DNA of 64,000 nucleotides from Listeria grayi DSM 20601 (GTDB lineage Bacteria; Bacillota; Bacilli; Lactobacillales; Listeriaceae): NCBI RefSeq assembly GCF_000148995.1, contig NZ_GL538355.1, positions 1 to 64,000 of the forward strand, read 5' to 3'. Shown piece by piece: positions 23,215 to 31,281 of this stretch (position 1 is its first letter; each line of letters starts with the position of its first letter). The notes under the pieces were generated by a model. It saw only the letters and a program-made list of their open reading frames with translations, ran no database searches and was not told where the DNA came from. The position numbers and the translations under genes were made by a program.

Positions 23215-24018
23215 ATGAAACGGAAAACCTATACGATTGATGAGTTAAACGCTTATAAGACTGCTTACGACAAGCCGATTGTTCGACAAGATATTATCAC
23301 TATCATGAGTAAACCTTTTATTTTCACATTTCTATTTGCGTACATCGTTTACTTTAATTGGTGGATCAGTTTGATCTATGCTGGAATAGCAGCCTTTTAT
23401 GCCTATCGCGTGTTATTACCGGGACAAATCAAACGGGTGTATGTCGAGAAAAGTTTTATTGAAAGACATAATATGATCAACCATATTACGCAAATATTAA
23501 CCAATGAAGAAGAAACCGTTTTGAGTGCATTGGCGCAAGTCACGGATGGGGCAAACGGAAAGTTTAAGGAGGATCTCTTAAAATTGCGTCTGCAGCTTTC
23601 AGGAGCAAATGATAGTCAGATTCTCCGTGCATTTAAGGAGTTTGAAGACGCTTATCAAGAAGATAAGATTTTTCAAATGTATGTCAACCAATTAACGACC
23701 ACTATGATAGAAGGTCGTACCAATGTAGATACACTCAAAAATCTAAAATCTTACCATAATACATTAAAGAAAATGCAAGATGGTTTTTTTGCAGAAAAAT
23801 TGCATTTACATCGAAAACTTATGGGCATGATTCAAGGTGGAGCTATTTTAATTGGTGCTATTATTGTTGGTCTTGGATGGCAGCAATTTATTGACCAGTA
23901 TGCACATACGTTGATAGGGATTGTTTTTTCTACGGTGTACATGTTTGCCATTGGAATAGCGATTCATCGTCATAACCTTCTCATGCAAGACGATAAAGTA
24001 ATGGAGGTGAGGGTGTGA
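23215..24018 (+). CDS. TadB-like inner-membrane platform protein
   Basis: 267 residues. Two N-terminal TM segments (PFIFTFLFAYIVYFNWWISL and beyond), a long cytoplasmic helical domain (residues about 75-205), and two C-terminal TM segments (GMIQGGAILIGAIIVGLGWQ; LIGIVFSTVYMFAIGIAI). This is the T2SF/TadB topology. RBS AAAGGAGG lies upstream. It would form, with the next gene product, the membrane platform on which the ATPase acts. The primary sequence is diverged; topology and gene order are the main support. Confidence 0.8.
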   Translation: MKRKTYTIDELNAYKTAYDKPIVRQDIITIMSKPFIFTFLFAYIVYFNWWISLIYAGIAAFYAYRVLLPGQIKRVYVEKSFIERHNMINHITQILTNEEETVLSALAQVTDGANGKFKEDLLKLRLQLSGANDSQILRAFKEFEDAYQEDKIFQMYVNQLTTTMIEGRTNVDTLKNLKSYHNTLKKMQDGFFAEKLHLHRKLMGMIQGGAILIGAIIVGLGWQQFIDQYAHTLIGIVFSTVYMFAIGIAIHRHNLLMQDDKVMEVRV

Positions 24019-24806
24019 TGGGAAAACAAAAAGAAGCACTACTTCAGGAAGAACGCCCATATGGTTCTAGTTTCTGGGTAAGAATTGCTGAAAAAAATCT
24101 GTTCACCATGCTTATAGAAATGGAACAAATACCACCTTTTGAGACAAAGGAAGAACAGATCCACTATTTAATTAACTTGCAGCGAAAGAGAGTTTTCAAA
24201 GGGATTTTACTCCTTCTGATCGGTGTTCTTGGGGCCATTTTTATAAACAAATGGTTATTACTCGCTTTTTTTGTCCTAGCATGTCTTTTTTACAGAATGG
24301 ACTACACAAAAGTGGTTAAAACATACAAGTATTGGAAGTTCGAAAAGCAAATTGAATTTCTTAAATTTATTCGCTTACTCATTCCAATTTTGTTAGAAAA
24401 GAAAACCTCTCTTTATCTCGCCATGAATAAAATGCTTCATCGACTAGATGAGGATAGTAAGTATATCAAAGATGAAATAGAACGCTTCTTGATCGCCTTG
24501 AACCAGCAACCAAATAGTATCGAACCATTTATAAACTTTGCGAAAAGAGCCTCTGGTACTGAAGAGGCTCTTTTAATGTTGCGAACACTTTTTGCGTATC
24601 AGCAAAAATCAAATGATCCAACGATTATTAAGGAGTTAGGCGAACTTTCCAATGAGCAATTGATGGGAGGGGTCGATGAGATTATTCGATTTAAAACGAA
24701 GCGATTCGGGATCTATCCTTCGCTAACGTTAGCATCGATTTTTTTCATCGTTATTGGCTATACCATTGCGATGCTTCTTCATGGCATGCAGGCCATTCAT
24801 TTATAA
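24018..24806 (+). CDS. TadC-like inner-membrane platform protein
   Basis: About 262 residues. The ATG at 24018 overlaps the TGA of the TadB-like gene, with GGAGGTG nine bases before. Two TM segments near residues 68-105, a helical cytoplasmic domain and a C-terminal TM (YPSLTLASIFFIVIGYTIAM) give the TadC/T2SF pattern. The coding sequence contains a perfect 12-bp hairpin AAAAGAGCCTCT / AGAGGCTCTTTT (24541-24576) that looks like a terminator within the operon. It partners TadB in a pilus assembly platform. Confidence 0.78.
   Translation: MGKQKEALLQEERPYGSSFWVRIAEKNLFTMLIEMEQIPPFETKEEQIHYLINLQRKRVFKGILLLLIGVLGAIFINKWLLLAFFVLACLFYRMDYTKVVKTYKYWKFEKQIEFLKFIRLLIPILLEKKTSLYLAMNKMLHRLDEDSKYIKDEIERFLIALNQQPNSIEPFINFAKRASGTEEALLMLRTLFAYQQKSNDPTIIKELGELSNEQLMGGVDEIIRFKTKRFGIYPSLTLASIFFIVIGYTIAMLLHGMQAIHL
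24541..24577 (+). terminator. Terminator-like hairpin inside the TadC-like gene
   Basis: AAAAGAGCCTCT, 7-base loop, AGAGGCTCTTTTA. Energetically it looks like an intrinsic terminator with a short T-tract, but it is fully coding. It could reduce transcription of downstream genes when translation is poor, or terminate an antisense transcript. Confidence 0.45.
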
Positions 24807-24837
24807 GAAGAAATAGATTTGAAAAGGTGGTGATTTC

Positions 24838-25200
24838 TTGTTAGAAGGAACAACGATGGAACTATCAAAGATTTTTATTAGTATTTTTATGATTTTAAGT
24901 ATTGCTTCTGTCAGTATCTTTTTCATTAATCTGAATCAAGCGCAGGACTTTAAACAGATGGTTAATTATCAAATAGAGCGACATGGAGGACTCACAACGG
25001 AAGCACAAACGAAAATCAAAAACTACAGTAAAGATCACTTTGATAATCAATTTACCGTTAAAAGTAATTCTGGTACCGACAAGATGGAATATGGAAAAGA
25101 AGTATCCTATACGGTAAACGGCAAAATTAAGTTGTTGTTTATCACGCTACCTGTCCAAAATATTGCGATTAAAGGTGCGGCAATTTCCATGGTGAGGTGA
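24838..25200 (+). CDS. TadE/DUF4320-like pilin-type protein
   Basis: 120 residues if started at the TTG at 24838 (GGTGGTG upstream), or 114 from the ATG at 24856. An N-terminal hydrophobic helix with ELSKIFISIFMILSIASVSI, followed by QAQDFKQMVNYQIERHGG and a small beta-rich domain ending in a hydrophobic strand. The TadE/TadF and DUF4320 families have this form: one TM, then a short periplasm-side domain. Presumably a minor pilin of the Tad-like apparatus. Confidence 0.7.
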   Translation: MLEGTTMELSKIFISIFMILSIASVSIFFINLNQAQDFKQMVNYQIERHGGLTTEAQTKIKNYSKDHFDNQFTVKSNSGTDKMEYGKEVSYTVNGKIKLLFITLPVQNIAIKGAAISMVR

Positions 25201-25206
25201 CCAATC

Positions 25207-25353
25207 ATGCTAGATCAAAACACAACCCGTTTATTATTTGCTGTTCTGGGAGTCATTGTATTTGGGATTATCATTCAGTTGGTTCATGCAACCTACCCAG
25301 ATATATTGGCAGATATGCACCAAATGTTTATGGAACGAATTCCTAAGTTTTAA
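25207..25353 (+). CDS. Mini-pilin-like protein 1 (48 residues)
   Basis: 48 codons: MLDQNTTRLLFAVLGVIVFG then a hydrophobic helix and the amphipathic tail PDILADMHQMFMERIPKF. It starts six bases after the preceding stop. It is clearly paralogous to the 56-residue protein at 25394: MLD-NT-RLL at the start, one TM helix, then a Pro-Asp/Glu turn. Size and plan match Flp-type major pilins, though no prepilin-peptidase site with Gly before Glu/Asp at +5 is evident. Confidence 0.7.
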   Translation: MLDQNTTRLLFAVLGVIVFGIIIQLVHATYPDILADMHQMFMERIPKF

Positions 25354-25393
25354 AGAAAAAAACTATAAACCAAAAATAGAATGGAGAATGTAT

Positions 25394-25564
25394 ATGTTAG
25401 ATTCAAATACTGATCGTTTATTGTGGACCGTTGTTACTGTTGTTGTCGTAGGAGCTATTTTGCTTATTGTCAAAACGGCTTTTCCAGAGTTAGTTACGGA
25501 CGTCATTTCTGCTGTTAGAAGCAAGCTAACGGCAGGTGCGATCACTGGTCCATTTGGTAGATAA
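25394..25564 (+). CDS. Mini-pilin-like protein 2 (56 residues)
   Basis: 56 codons from the ATG at 25394 (GGAGAATG upstream): MLDSNTDRLLWTVVTVVVVG, hydrophobic core to AILLIVKTAF, and the tail ELVTDVISAVRSKLTAGAIT. It is a tandem paralogue of the protein at 25207. Two adjacent, very small single-helix proteins behind TadABC-like genes are the best candidates for the filament subunits (inference). Confidence 0.75.
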   Translation: MLDSNTDRLLWTVVTVVVVGAILLIVKTAFPELVTDVISAVRSKLTAGAITGPFGR

Positions 25565-25650
25565 GCATAAGTTTATAGCAAGAGATCCCAGCATATAGGA
25601 TTATGTGTTGGGATTTATCAGTAAACTAACCTAGATAGAGGAGCAGGGGC

Positions 25651-25869
25651 ATGCGCACAAAGATAGAAAAAAATAGTGTTTGTTTAACGGTAAATAGCAA
25701 TGAATGGTCAAAAATAAGCAAAACGAAAATCGTTCATTTACCGTATTCGGAAAAAATAACAGTTGGAACCAAAATCGAGATTACCTGTAAGCAAACAGGT
25801 ACTTATACAACCTATCAGATCCATATGATATATGGAATGAAGCATTATACCAAAGTCGAACTTAGATAA
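25651..25869 (+). CDS. Small beta-rich hypothetical protein
   Basis: 72 residues, with RBS GAGGAGCAGGGGC before the ATG. No signal or TM; basic, and mostly predicted beta strands (KIEKNSVCLTVNSNEWSKIS, ITVGTKIEITCKQTGTYTTY). It lies 85 bases after the pilin-like pair behind a weak hairpin (ATCCCA...TGGGAT near 25586-25616) and 12 bases before the next gene. Function unknown; a cytoplasmic accessory of the pilus module is plausible. Confidence 0.6.
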   Translation: MRTKIEKNSVCLTVNSNEWSKISKTKIVHLPYSEKITVGTKIEITCKQTGTYTTYQIHMIYGMKHYTKVELR

Positions 25870-25881
25870 GGAGGGAGATCT

Positions 25882-26508
25882 GTGGGAAATCCAGCGTTAG
25901 AGGAAGAAGAAGAAATCAAAAAACTAAAAGAGAACCTTGCAGCTAGCGGTGATAGTTTTGATGAGTGGTTTCTTATGACAGCTAAATATACAAACCAAGT
26001 ATATGAAGGCAATGAGGATGTGGAAGAAACTTCTGTTGAGGCGCCAAGCTTTTGGGATAAATTTAAAAATGCTTGGGTGGCCACTTGGAAATGGATTTGG
26101 AAACTACTTCAACGTTACTGGCAATATCAGAAAAACAAGAAGGAAAAACGCAGTCATAATGAACAGCCATCGGCGCCAAAAGAAGAAAATCATCAAGAAA
26201 AAATGGCACAAGCGCTGACTGCGGTCATCCAAAATGTTCAAAAAGAAATGCAATATCAACTCGAAGAAGATCGTGCTGCTTCCAGGAAACTGATTCGGCA
26301 ACAGGAGAGAGCCATAAAAAAGAGTGAACGAAAGCAGCAAATGTTACTAAAAGACGTTAAACGGAGACAAACAACTACGCAATCTTTATCTGTCATCCGT
26401 TCGGTTTTTCCGTGGGCTGTTGTCATTGGTACGGTTGTTTGTATTTATCTCATTTATCAAAGTCAACCTGAATGGCTCGTACATGTTTGGAAAAAGATAG
26501 ATGGATAA
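25882..26508 (+). CDS. Coiled-coil protein with C-terminal TM, conjugation module
   Basis: 208 residues from a GTG (AAGGAGGGAGATCT before it). The acidic N terminus (ALEEEEEIKKLKENLAASGD) contains DSFDEWFLMTAKY, which recalls the DYDEWLNQQHSDY segment of the small protein at 27595. A tryptophan-rich amphipathic stretch (WVATWKWIWKLLQRYWQYQK), a long charged coiled coil and a final TM helix (FPWAVVIGTVVCIYLIYQ) follow. Probably a scaffold or membrane-tethered accessory. No family recognised. Confidence 0.65.
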   Translation: MGNPALEEEEEIKKLKENLAASGDSFDEWFLMTAKYTNQVYEGNEDVEETSVEAPSFWDKFKNAWVATWKWIWKLLQRYWQYQKNKKEKRSHNEQPSAPKEENHQEKMAQALTAVIQNVQKEMQYQLEEDRAASRKLIRQQERAIKKSERKQQMLLKDVKRRQTTTQSLSVIRSVFPWAVVIGTVVCIYLIYQSQPEWLVHVWKKIDG

Positions 26509-26539
26509 ACAATATCTCAAATTATAAGGAGGATAAAAA

Positions 26540-26719
26540 ATGAATTATGTTATTTATGCAGTTATTGCTATTGTATTAGCTTTTGTGGTGCTAACGCTTG
26601 TTAGTTTATGGAAAAGAGATCTTCAAGAAAGTTTCAAGAAAATAGTCATTGTCTCTTTTGCAGCTGGAGTTGTGGTTGATGTTCTTTATCTTATGCTTCA
26701 TGGGTTTTTGATTGCATGA
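26540..26719 (+). CDS. Small two-TM protein
   Basis: 59 codons (MNYVIYAVIAIVLAFVVLTL, then a polar turn KRDLQESFKK, then VIVSFAAGVVVDVLYLM). RBS AAGGAGGATAAAAA lies directly before the ATG. The stop overlaps the start of the next gene (ATGA), so translation is coupled. A membrane hairpin of the pilus/T4SS module with unknown role. Confidence 0.65.
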   Translation: MNYVIYAVIAIVLAFVVLTLVSLWKRDLQESFKKIVIVSFAAGVVVDVLYLMLHGFLIA

Positions 26720-27570
26720 TCATACCTATCAGTAAGATGATCCGACGGTTAAAACTAGATGAAAAGACGACACGGTACACATGGACACTTACCATAAGTG
26801 TTTTGGTACGTAGGCTTGTTGAAGCAATGACTGCGATCTTTATAGTAGGAGTAGGATTTATTGGCATGCAAAGTTGGACCACTTGGATAGAAAAAGGTTT
26901 ATCTGGAAATGAGGTAAGCACCAAATACTTAAAAGGAATGGCTGATGGTTATACAGTTTGCTGGATGCTACTTTATTTCGTTGCCTTTATTTTTCTTCTC
27001 TCATTCGTGATGATGCGGATTCCTAGTGAAAAAAAATGGTGGGGGATTTTAACTATTGGAAATCTCTTTATTAATTCATTTGGTTTAAGTGCTTGGTTAT
27101 TTAATCCTTATCTCAACAATCAAGGAAGAAAACATGCTTTGATACTTCTTGGAATATCCATTTTTCTAGTCGGCATCGTGAAATTTACGGAGTGGTATCT
27201 GAAGCGGAAAATCATGAAGGACATTATAAAAAATTGGCCTAAAGAGAATGTTTATTTAACAGACTTTAATCCCACTGAAGAACAAATTAAAGATTCTATA
27301 TTACCAATCAATCATGAATGGGAACGCTACATTATAAGCGATGAGATATTTACGGTTCGCTATAAATGTCTCAAAAGTAATTACAAAAGAATCCAAAAGG
27401 ATACCAGTGATATACAGCAACAAAAAGGAAACGAGCAACTAATTGTTACTCGGAAAATTAAGATCAATCAAGCTGTCGAAATGGATATGCTTAAAGAGAT
27501 CAGAATTGTTACGAAAAGTCATCCGATTGTCTCTAAAATAATCCATCCTATGGAAGCAACAAAATTATAA
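26716..27570 (+). CDS. Polytopic membrane protein of the conjugation module
   Basis: 284 residues with four TM segments in the first 170 residues (for example FIVGVGFIGMQSWTTW, MLLYFVAFIFLLSFVMMRI, ALILLGISIFLVGIVKF). A cytoplasmic C-terminal domain of about 115 residues is alpha/beta with many Lys/Glu. It overlaps the upstream small gene by four bases. No homologue comes to mind. Its location between the Tad-like and VirB2-like genes suggests a structural link between the two modules (inference). Confidence 0.65.
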   Translation: MIIPISKMIRRLKLDEKTTRYTWTLTISVLVRRLVEAMTAIFIVGVGFIGMQSWTTWIEKGLSGNEVSTKYLKGMADGYTVCWMLLYFVAFIFLLSFVMMRIPSEKKWWGILTIGNLFINSFGLSAWLFNPYLNNQGRKHALILLGISIFLVGIVKFTEWYLKRKIMKDIIKNWPKENVYLTDFNPTEEQIKDSILPINHEWERYIISDEIFTVRYKCLKSNYKRIQKDTSDIQQQKGNEQLIVTRKIKINQAVEMDMLKEIRIVTKSHPIVSKIIHPMEATKL

Positions 27571-27594
27571 ATAGTTGGGAAGGAAGTTGAGAAA

Positions 27595-27774
27595 ATGTCA
27601 ACAAAAGTAGAAAGAGATCGAAATAAAAAACTAGCACAAACGATTATGGGCGTTAATGGAGTTGACTATGATGAATGGTTAAACCAGCAGCATAGTGACT
27701 ACATTGCCCAAAATGCAGATATCCTTATGAAAGGAGTAAAATCCTTAGAAAACCAAATAAACGTTACCAACTGA
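27595..27774 (+). CDS. Small soluble protein ending the pilus operon
   Basis: 59 codons starting MSTKVERDRNKKLAQTIMGV, with VDYDEWLNQQHSDYIAQNAD in the middle. RBS GGGAAGGAAG. The acidic DYDEWL segment is similar to DSFDEWF in the 25882 protein, which hints at a shared docking motif. It is followed directly by a strong terminator, so it closes the transcript that begins with the surface-protein or pilus genes. Confidence 0.65.
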   Translation: MSTKVERDRNKKLAQTIMGVNGVDYDEWLNQQHSDYIAQNADILMKGVKSLENQINVTN

Positions 27775-27802
27775 CCATGTAGTGAAGCTACATGGTTTTT
27801 TT
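27774..27802 (+). terminator. Rho-independent terminator between pilus and T4SS genes
   Basis: ACCATGTAG / CTACATGGT with loop TGAAG and seven T. Confidence 0.9.
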
Positions 27803-27883
27803 ATTGGGTTTGGTCGTTTCCCCAGCTATTCATAAAATTTTGTATCAGCGAAAAACGGAACCAACTTTGAAGGAGGAAGGAAC

Positions 27884-28174
27884 ATGAATCAACTTTATCT
27901 TGCCACTATGGCAAAAATCCATCTTGCGGTAGGAGCAGCGGACGGAATGAACGGATTGATCCGAACCGGTCAAGGAGTCATCAAATGGCTTCAAAAAGGA
28001 GCGTTAGTGGGCGCGGCCATCGCGTTATGCTGGGGTGGTTACTTATTAATGCTTGGTGGAACGAATGGGCGACGTTCCTGCATTCCTATTTTTCTAGGTG
28101 CTGCAGCTGGACTTGTCATTGTTATGGGTTGCTACCAACTCGCAAACGGCGTTAATACTAACGTCAAATTCTAA
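27884..28174 (+). CDS. VirB2/TrbC-like T4SS pilin subunit
   Basis: 96 residues with RBS AAGGAGGAAGG. An amphipathic N terminus and two hydrophobic helices (VIKWLQKGALVGAAIALCWG and IPIFLGAAAGLVIVMGCYQL) separated by a short Gly/Asn/Arg loop (GGTNGRRSC). This is the two-helix hairpin of VirB2-like pilins. It stands alone between two terminators, so it can be made in excess over the other T4SS components, as expected of a major subunit. Confidence 0.75.
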   Translation: MNQLYLATMAKIHLAVGAADGMNGLIRTGQGVIKWLQKGALVGAAIALCWGGYLLMLGGTNGRRSCIPIFLGAAAGLVIVMGCYQLANGVNTNVKF

Positions 28175-28182
28175 TAAAGAGA

Positions 28183-28210
28183 AGAGAGGGGATATCCTCT
28201 CTCTTTTTTA
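28183..28210 (+). terminator. Rho-independent terminator after the VirB2-like gene
   Basis: AGAGAGG / CCTCTCT around GGATAT, followed by six T. Partial read-through would supply the downstream T4SS operon. Confidence 0.85.
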
Positions 28211-28227
28211 TTTTTGAGGAGGTACCT

Positions 28228-28710
28228 ATGATTATAGAAAAAAAAGAAACGACCATAGAGAAAAGAAATCTCTTCAGTAGATGCTTTCAACGTTATCAAC
28301 AAAAAAGGGAAACAAGTATTTTATTTCATTCCATCTTATTTGATTATGAAGAGCTGAAACAAAAATACACCTTTGAAAACGGGAAAATCATTGCAGCTGA
28401 AGAGAGTGATATACGTGCATTTAAGGAAAAATGGTTCTCGGAGGAACGTATCGATCAAATTGAAGATGCCTTTCCAATGATTCGAGTTTTCTTGCTTCAA
28501 GAAGAGGGCTTATTGAAAAGCGACATAGTAGATGGAGAAAAAGTTTTATTTCTCCAGCATGTCGGTAATATTTTGACAACCTGGAAACAACAAAAAGTTT
28601 TTCCATGTTTGTCGATCGCAAATAGTGTTTTTCCACTTCATGAATTTATTATCCCGATGATTTTTACTGCTTCCCTTAGCTTTGTAGTTATGAAATTCAT
28701 CGGTGCTTAG
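28228..28710 (+). CDS. T4SS-associated protein with C-terminal TM
   Basis: 160 residues, with RBS GAGGAGGTACC. It is mostly cytoplasmic and charged, with a hydrophobic C-terminal anchor (FIIPMIFTASLSFVVMKFIG). It precedes virD4 by 18 bases. No recognised domain. Small tail-anchored proteins often adjoin coupling proteins in Gram-positive conjugation operons, but their functions are not settled. Confidence 0.65.
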   Translation: MIIEKKETTIEKRNLFSRCFQRYQQKRETSILFHSILFDYEELKQKYTFENGKIIAAEESDIRAFKEKWFSEERIDQIEDAFPMIRVFLLQEEGLLKSDIVDGEKVLFLQHVGNILTTWKQQKVFPCLSIANSVFPLHEFIIPMIFTASLSFVVMKFIGA

Positions 28711-28728
28711 AAGAAAGGAGGAAAATGG

Positions 28729-31278
28729 ATGCCTAAGACAGCAGGAAAGTTTAGATCCTTTATTGGCAGCTGGTATTTCATTTTACCATTTAGCATCCTA
28801 TTCTTTTTGTTTTTGATAGGAATCGGCAATTTTGGGATTCACATCTTTGAACAATGGAATCAAAGCGGTCCTTTAGAATTATCCAATACAAATTCAGCAC
28901 CGACTTTTACTATTAGTAGTGATTACTTTTTCCAATATGCTTACGCGGATCATCCTGGATATTACAAGGTGATCTATTTTATTGCCATCTGTATTAGTTT
29001 GAATGTTGGCTATAGGATACGTTCCAATTTAGGGACTTTACTAAAAGGACTCAAATCTGGCGGTGCTTTTGAAGCCATGAAGGAATTAAAAAAGCAATAT
29101 ATTATGGTTCCTGAAGCCGGAACAAAGTTTCCGGGAGAAGGAGGAATGCCAATCGCCAGGTTTGCCTATTGGACAAAGAGAACGGTTACGATATTTGGAA
29201 AGCAGCTAACGATACTATGGCTCACTTACCGTCTATTAGTAGATAACAGTAATACGAATACAATGCTTTTGGGAACGACTAGATCTGGTAAATTCGTTTA
29301 CTTTTTTTCTTACTACATTGATAATTTGTCACGTGCGCTGCTTTTAAAAGATCGGCCTAGTTTTGTTACATCCGATTTAAAGGGAGAAATCATAGTTGCG
29401 TTCAAGGCCTTATTAGAGGCAAGAGGATATGACGTGCATGCTTTAAACCTAATTGATCTTAAATTATCTATGTTTTATAATCCCTTGCAAAAAGTCATTG
29501 ATGCGTACATTGCAGGCGAGTATGATGAGGCACAAAAAGAATGTGCCACCATAGCAAAAATCTTATATAGTGAAGAAGGAGACACCAAAAACAAATACTT
29601 TACAAACTCTGCGCAACATCTATTTTCAGCGTTAGTCTTAGCAATTTGTGACAAAGCAATAAACGTGACACGTAATATTAATATTGCTGATGGAAAAATA
29701 GAGCCGCTTACGGATCTGTCCAAAGAAATCGTTATTCGGGGCGATAAAGGAGATAGGGTGCTGTTGACATATCCGAATGGTACGCACCAACAAATTGATT
29801 TTCTTCTATCAGAAACGAAGCATATTCCGCTAGAGGAGAAACTTCAAAAGGAGCAAACCTTTACCTTCCAGTTTGTAGATCGCGAAACAGGGGAAGTGGA
29901 GACCTTTAATGTTCCGGTATTTGAGACACACATTGAGACGATCACGCTTTATGGTGTCTATATGTTAATTCGGAAACTAGGAACAAGTTCGAGTAAAGTG
30001 GAAATCGTGAGGACTGTTAATGGAGAAAAAATTCCGGATGAAAAACAAGCTTTAGAGTATTACTTTGAACAATTCGATGATCATCATCCAGCTGGTAACC
30101 AGTTTGCGCAAAGTGAATTTGGATCATCTGATTCCAAAGGAGACGTCTTCAGTACCACTGTTGAAAAATTATCTCAATTTTCACTTGGTGCCAATGGCCG
30201 TGTTACTTCAAAAAATAGTTTGGATTTTGAAAACATTGGTTTTGGGGATAGACCTGTTGCGTTATTCTTACTGATTCCTGAATCAGACAAATCAAATAAC
30301 ATGTTAGCATCTATTGCAATCAAACAAGTGTATCAAGCTAATATCAATCGCGCAAACAAAACACCAGGACGTAAATGTAAACGAAAAATTTACTTTATGC
30401 TCGATGAAGCTGGTAACTTAATTCGCATTGAAGATTTAGATACTATGATGACGATGGGACTAGGCGCAAATATGATCTTCACATTAGGACTTCAAGAAAT
30501 TATTCAACTTGAGAAAGTGTATGGTGCGCAAGATGCGGAAACCATACGCGGTGCTTGTGGGAACACGGTTTATTTGAAGTCTAGCTTAGGCAAAACGAAT
30601 AAAAGCATCAGTGAAGAACTCGGCACCTATGAATATGAATCGAAAAGTCGTTCTGGCCAAACCTTCAGTTTGGATAAACATAAAAGTGAGAGCGTGGACG
30701 ATCGGCCGCTTATGCGCCCAGAGGAACTTGCATTACTTAGAAAAGGAGAGATGGTTATTTACCGAACGATGAAACGTGAAGATAACAAAGGGAAGGATAT
30801 TACACCTAGACCGATTTTCATTCATGGAAAAAACCGAATTTTGCCATCTTATAAAAGACTGAAAAACTGGATATCTATAAAAGGCAAGTCTTTGCAAACG
30901 ATTGGACTTCCAGAGGAGGTTGGGAAAGTAGATTTAGAAGCTATCACACCAACAGACTATATTCCATATGCGAAGCAAATGCATGCCAATAGACCTTATT
31001 TTCCGGATAGTTTCTTCCAATCATCTTGGGAAAATCAATCTCCAACAACGTTCTTCAGTGAAGCGCAGCGCAAGCAAATACAAACTTTATTAGAAAAAGA
31101 ACCCAACCTAGATATAGAGCAGAATCAACATTTATTAAATCCTTCCACGATGGAAGGTTTTTTAGATAACTGGAAGTTATTAAAGCAACAACAATTCCTA
31201 AGTGATAAAGTATACAGTTTGATTCTTGCGTGGATCGAGCAAGGAATTGAAGCAAGCAAAAGAGAGGAGGCAAGTTAA
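28729..31278 (+). CDS. VirD4/TraG-type coupling ATPase
   Basis: 849 residues. Two N-terminal TM segments (residues about 14-38 and 80-98) and a large cytoplasmic ATPase. Walker A reads MLLGTTRSGKFVYF (about 180-193), so the position after Lys is Phe rather than Thr/Ser. Walker B reads FMLDEAGNL (about 555), with the motif MIFTLGLQEIIQLEKVYG and the arginine-finger region after it. It is longer than most TraG proteins because of an insert around residues 330-440. It brings the relaxase-DNA complex to the T4SS channel. RBS AAAGGAGG. Confidence 0.93.
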   Translation: MPKTAGKFRSFIGSWYFILPFSILFFLFLIGIGNFGIHIFEQWNQSGPLELSNTNSAPTFTISSDYFFQYAYADHPGYYKVIYFIAICISLNVGYRIRSNLGTLLKGLKSGGAFEAMKELKKQYIMVPEAGTKFPGEGGMPIARFAYWTKRTVTIFGKQLTILWLTYRLLVDNSNTNTMLLGTTRSGKFVYFFSYYIDNLSRALLLKDRPSFVTSDLKGEIIVAFKALLEARGYDVHALNLIDLKLSMFYNPLQKVIDAYIAGEYDEAQKECATIAKILYSEEGDTKNKYFTNSAQHLFSALVLAICDKAINVTRNINIADGKIEPLTDLSKEIVIRGDKGDRVLLTYPNGTHQQIDFLLSETKHIPLEEKLQKEQTFTFQFVDRETGEVETFNVPVFETHIETITLYGVYMLIRKLGTSSSKVEIVRTVNGEKIPDEKQALEYYFEQFDDHHPAGNQFAQSEFGSSDSKGDVFSTTVEKLSQFSLGANGRVTSKNSLDFENIGFGDRPVALFLLIPESDKSNNMLASIAIKQVYQANINRANKTPGRKCKRKIYFMLDEAGNLIRIEDLDTMMTMGLGANMIFTLGLQEIIQLEKVYGAQDAETIRGACGNTVYLKSSLGKTNKSISEELGTYEYESKSRSGQTFSLDKHKSESVDDRPLMRPEELALLRKGEMVIYRTMKREDNKGKDITPRPIFIHGKNRILPSYKRLKNWISIKGKSLQTIGLPEEVGKVDLEAITPTDYIPYAKQMHANRPYFPDSFFQSSWENQSPTTFFSEAQRKQIQTLLEKEPNLDIEQNQHLLNPSTMEGFLDNWKLLKQQQFLSDKVYSLILAWIEQGIEASKREEAS

Positions 31279-31281
31279 TTT

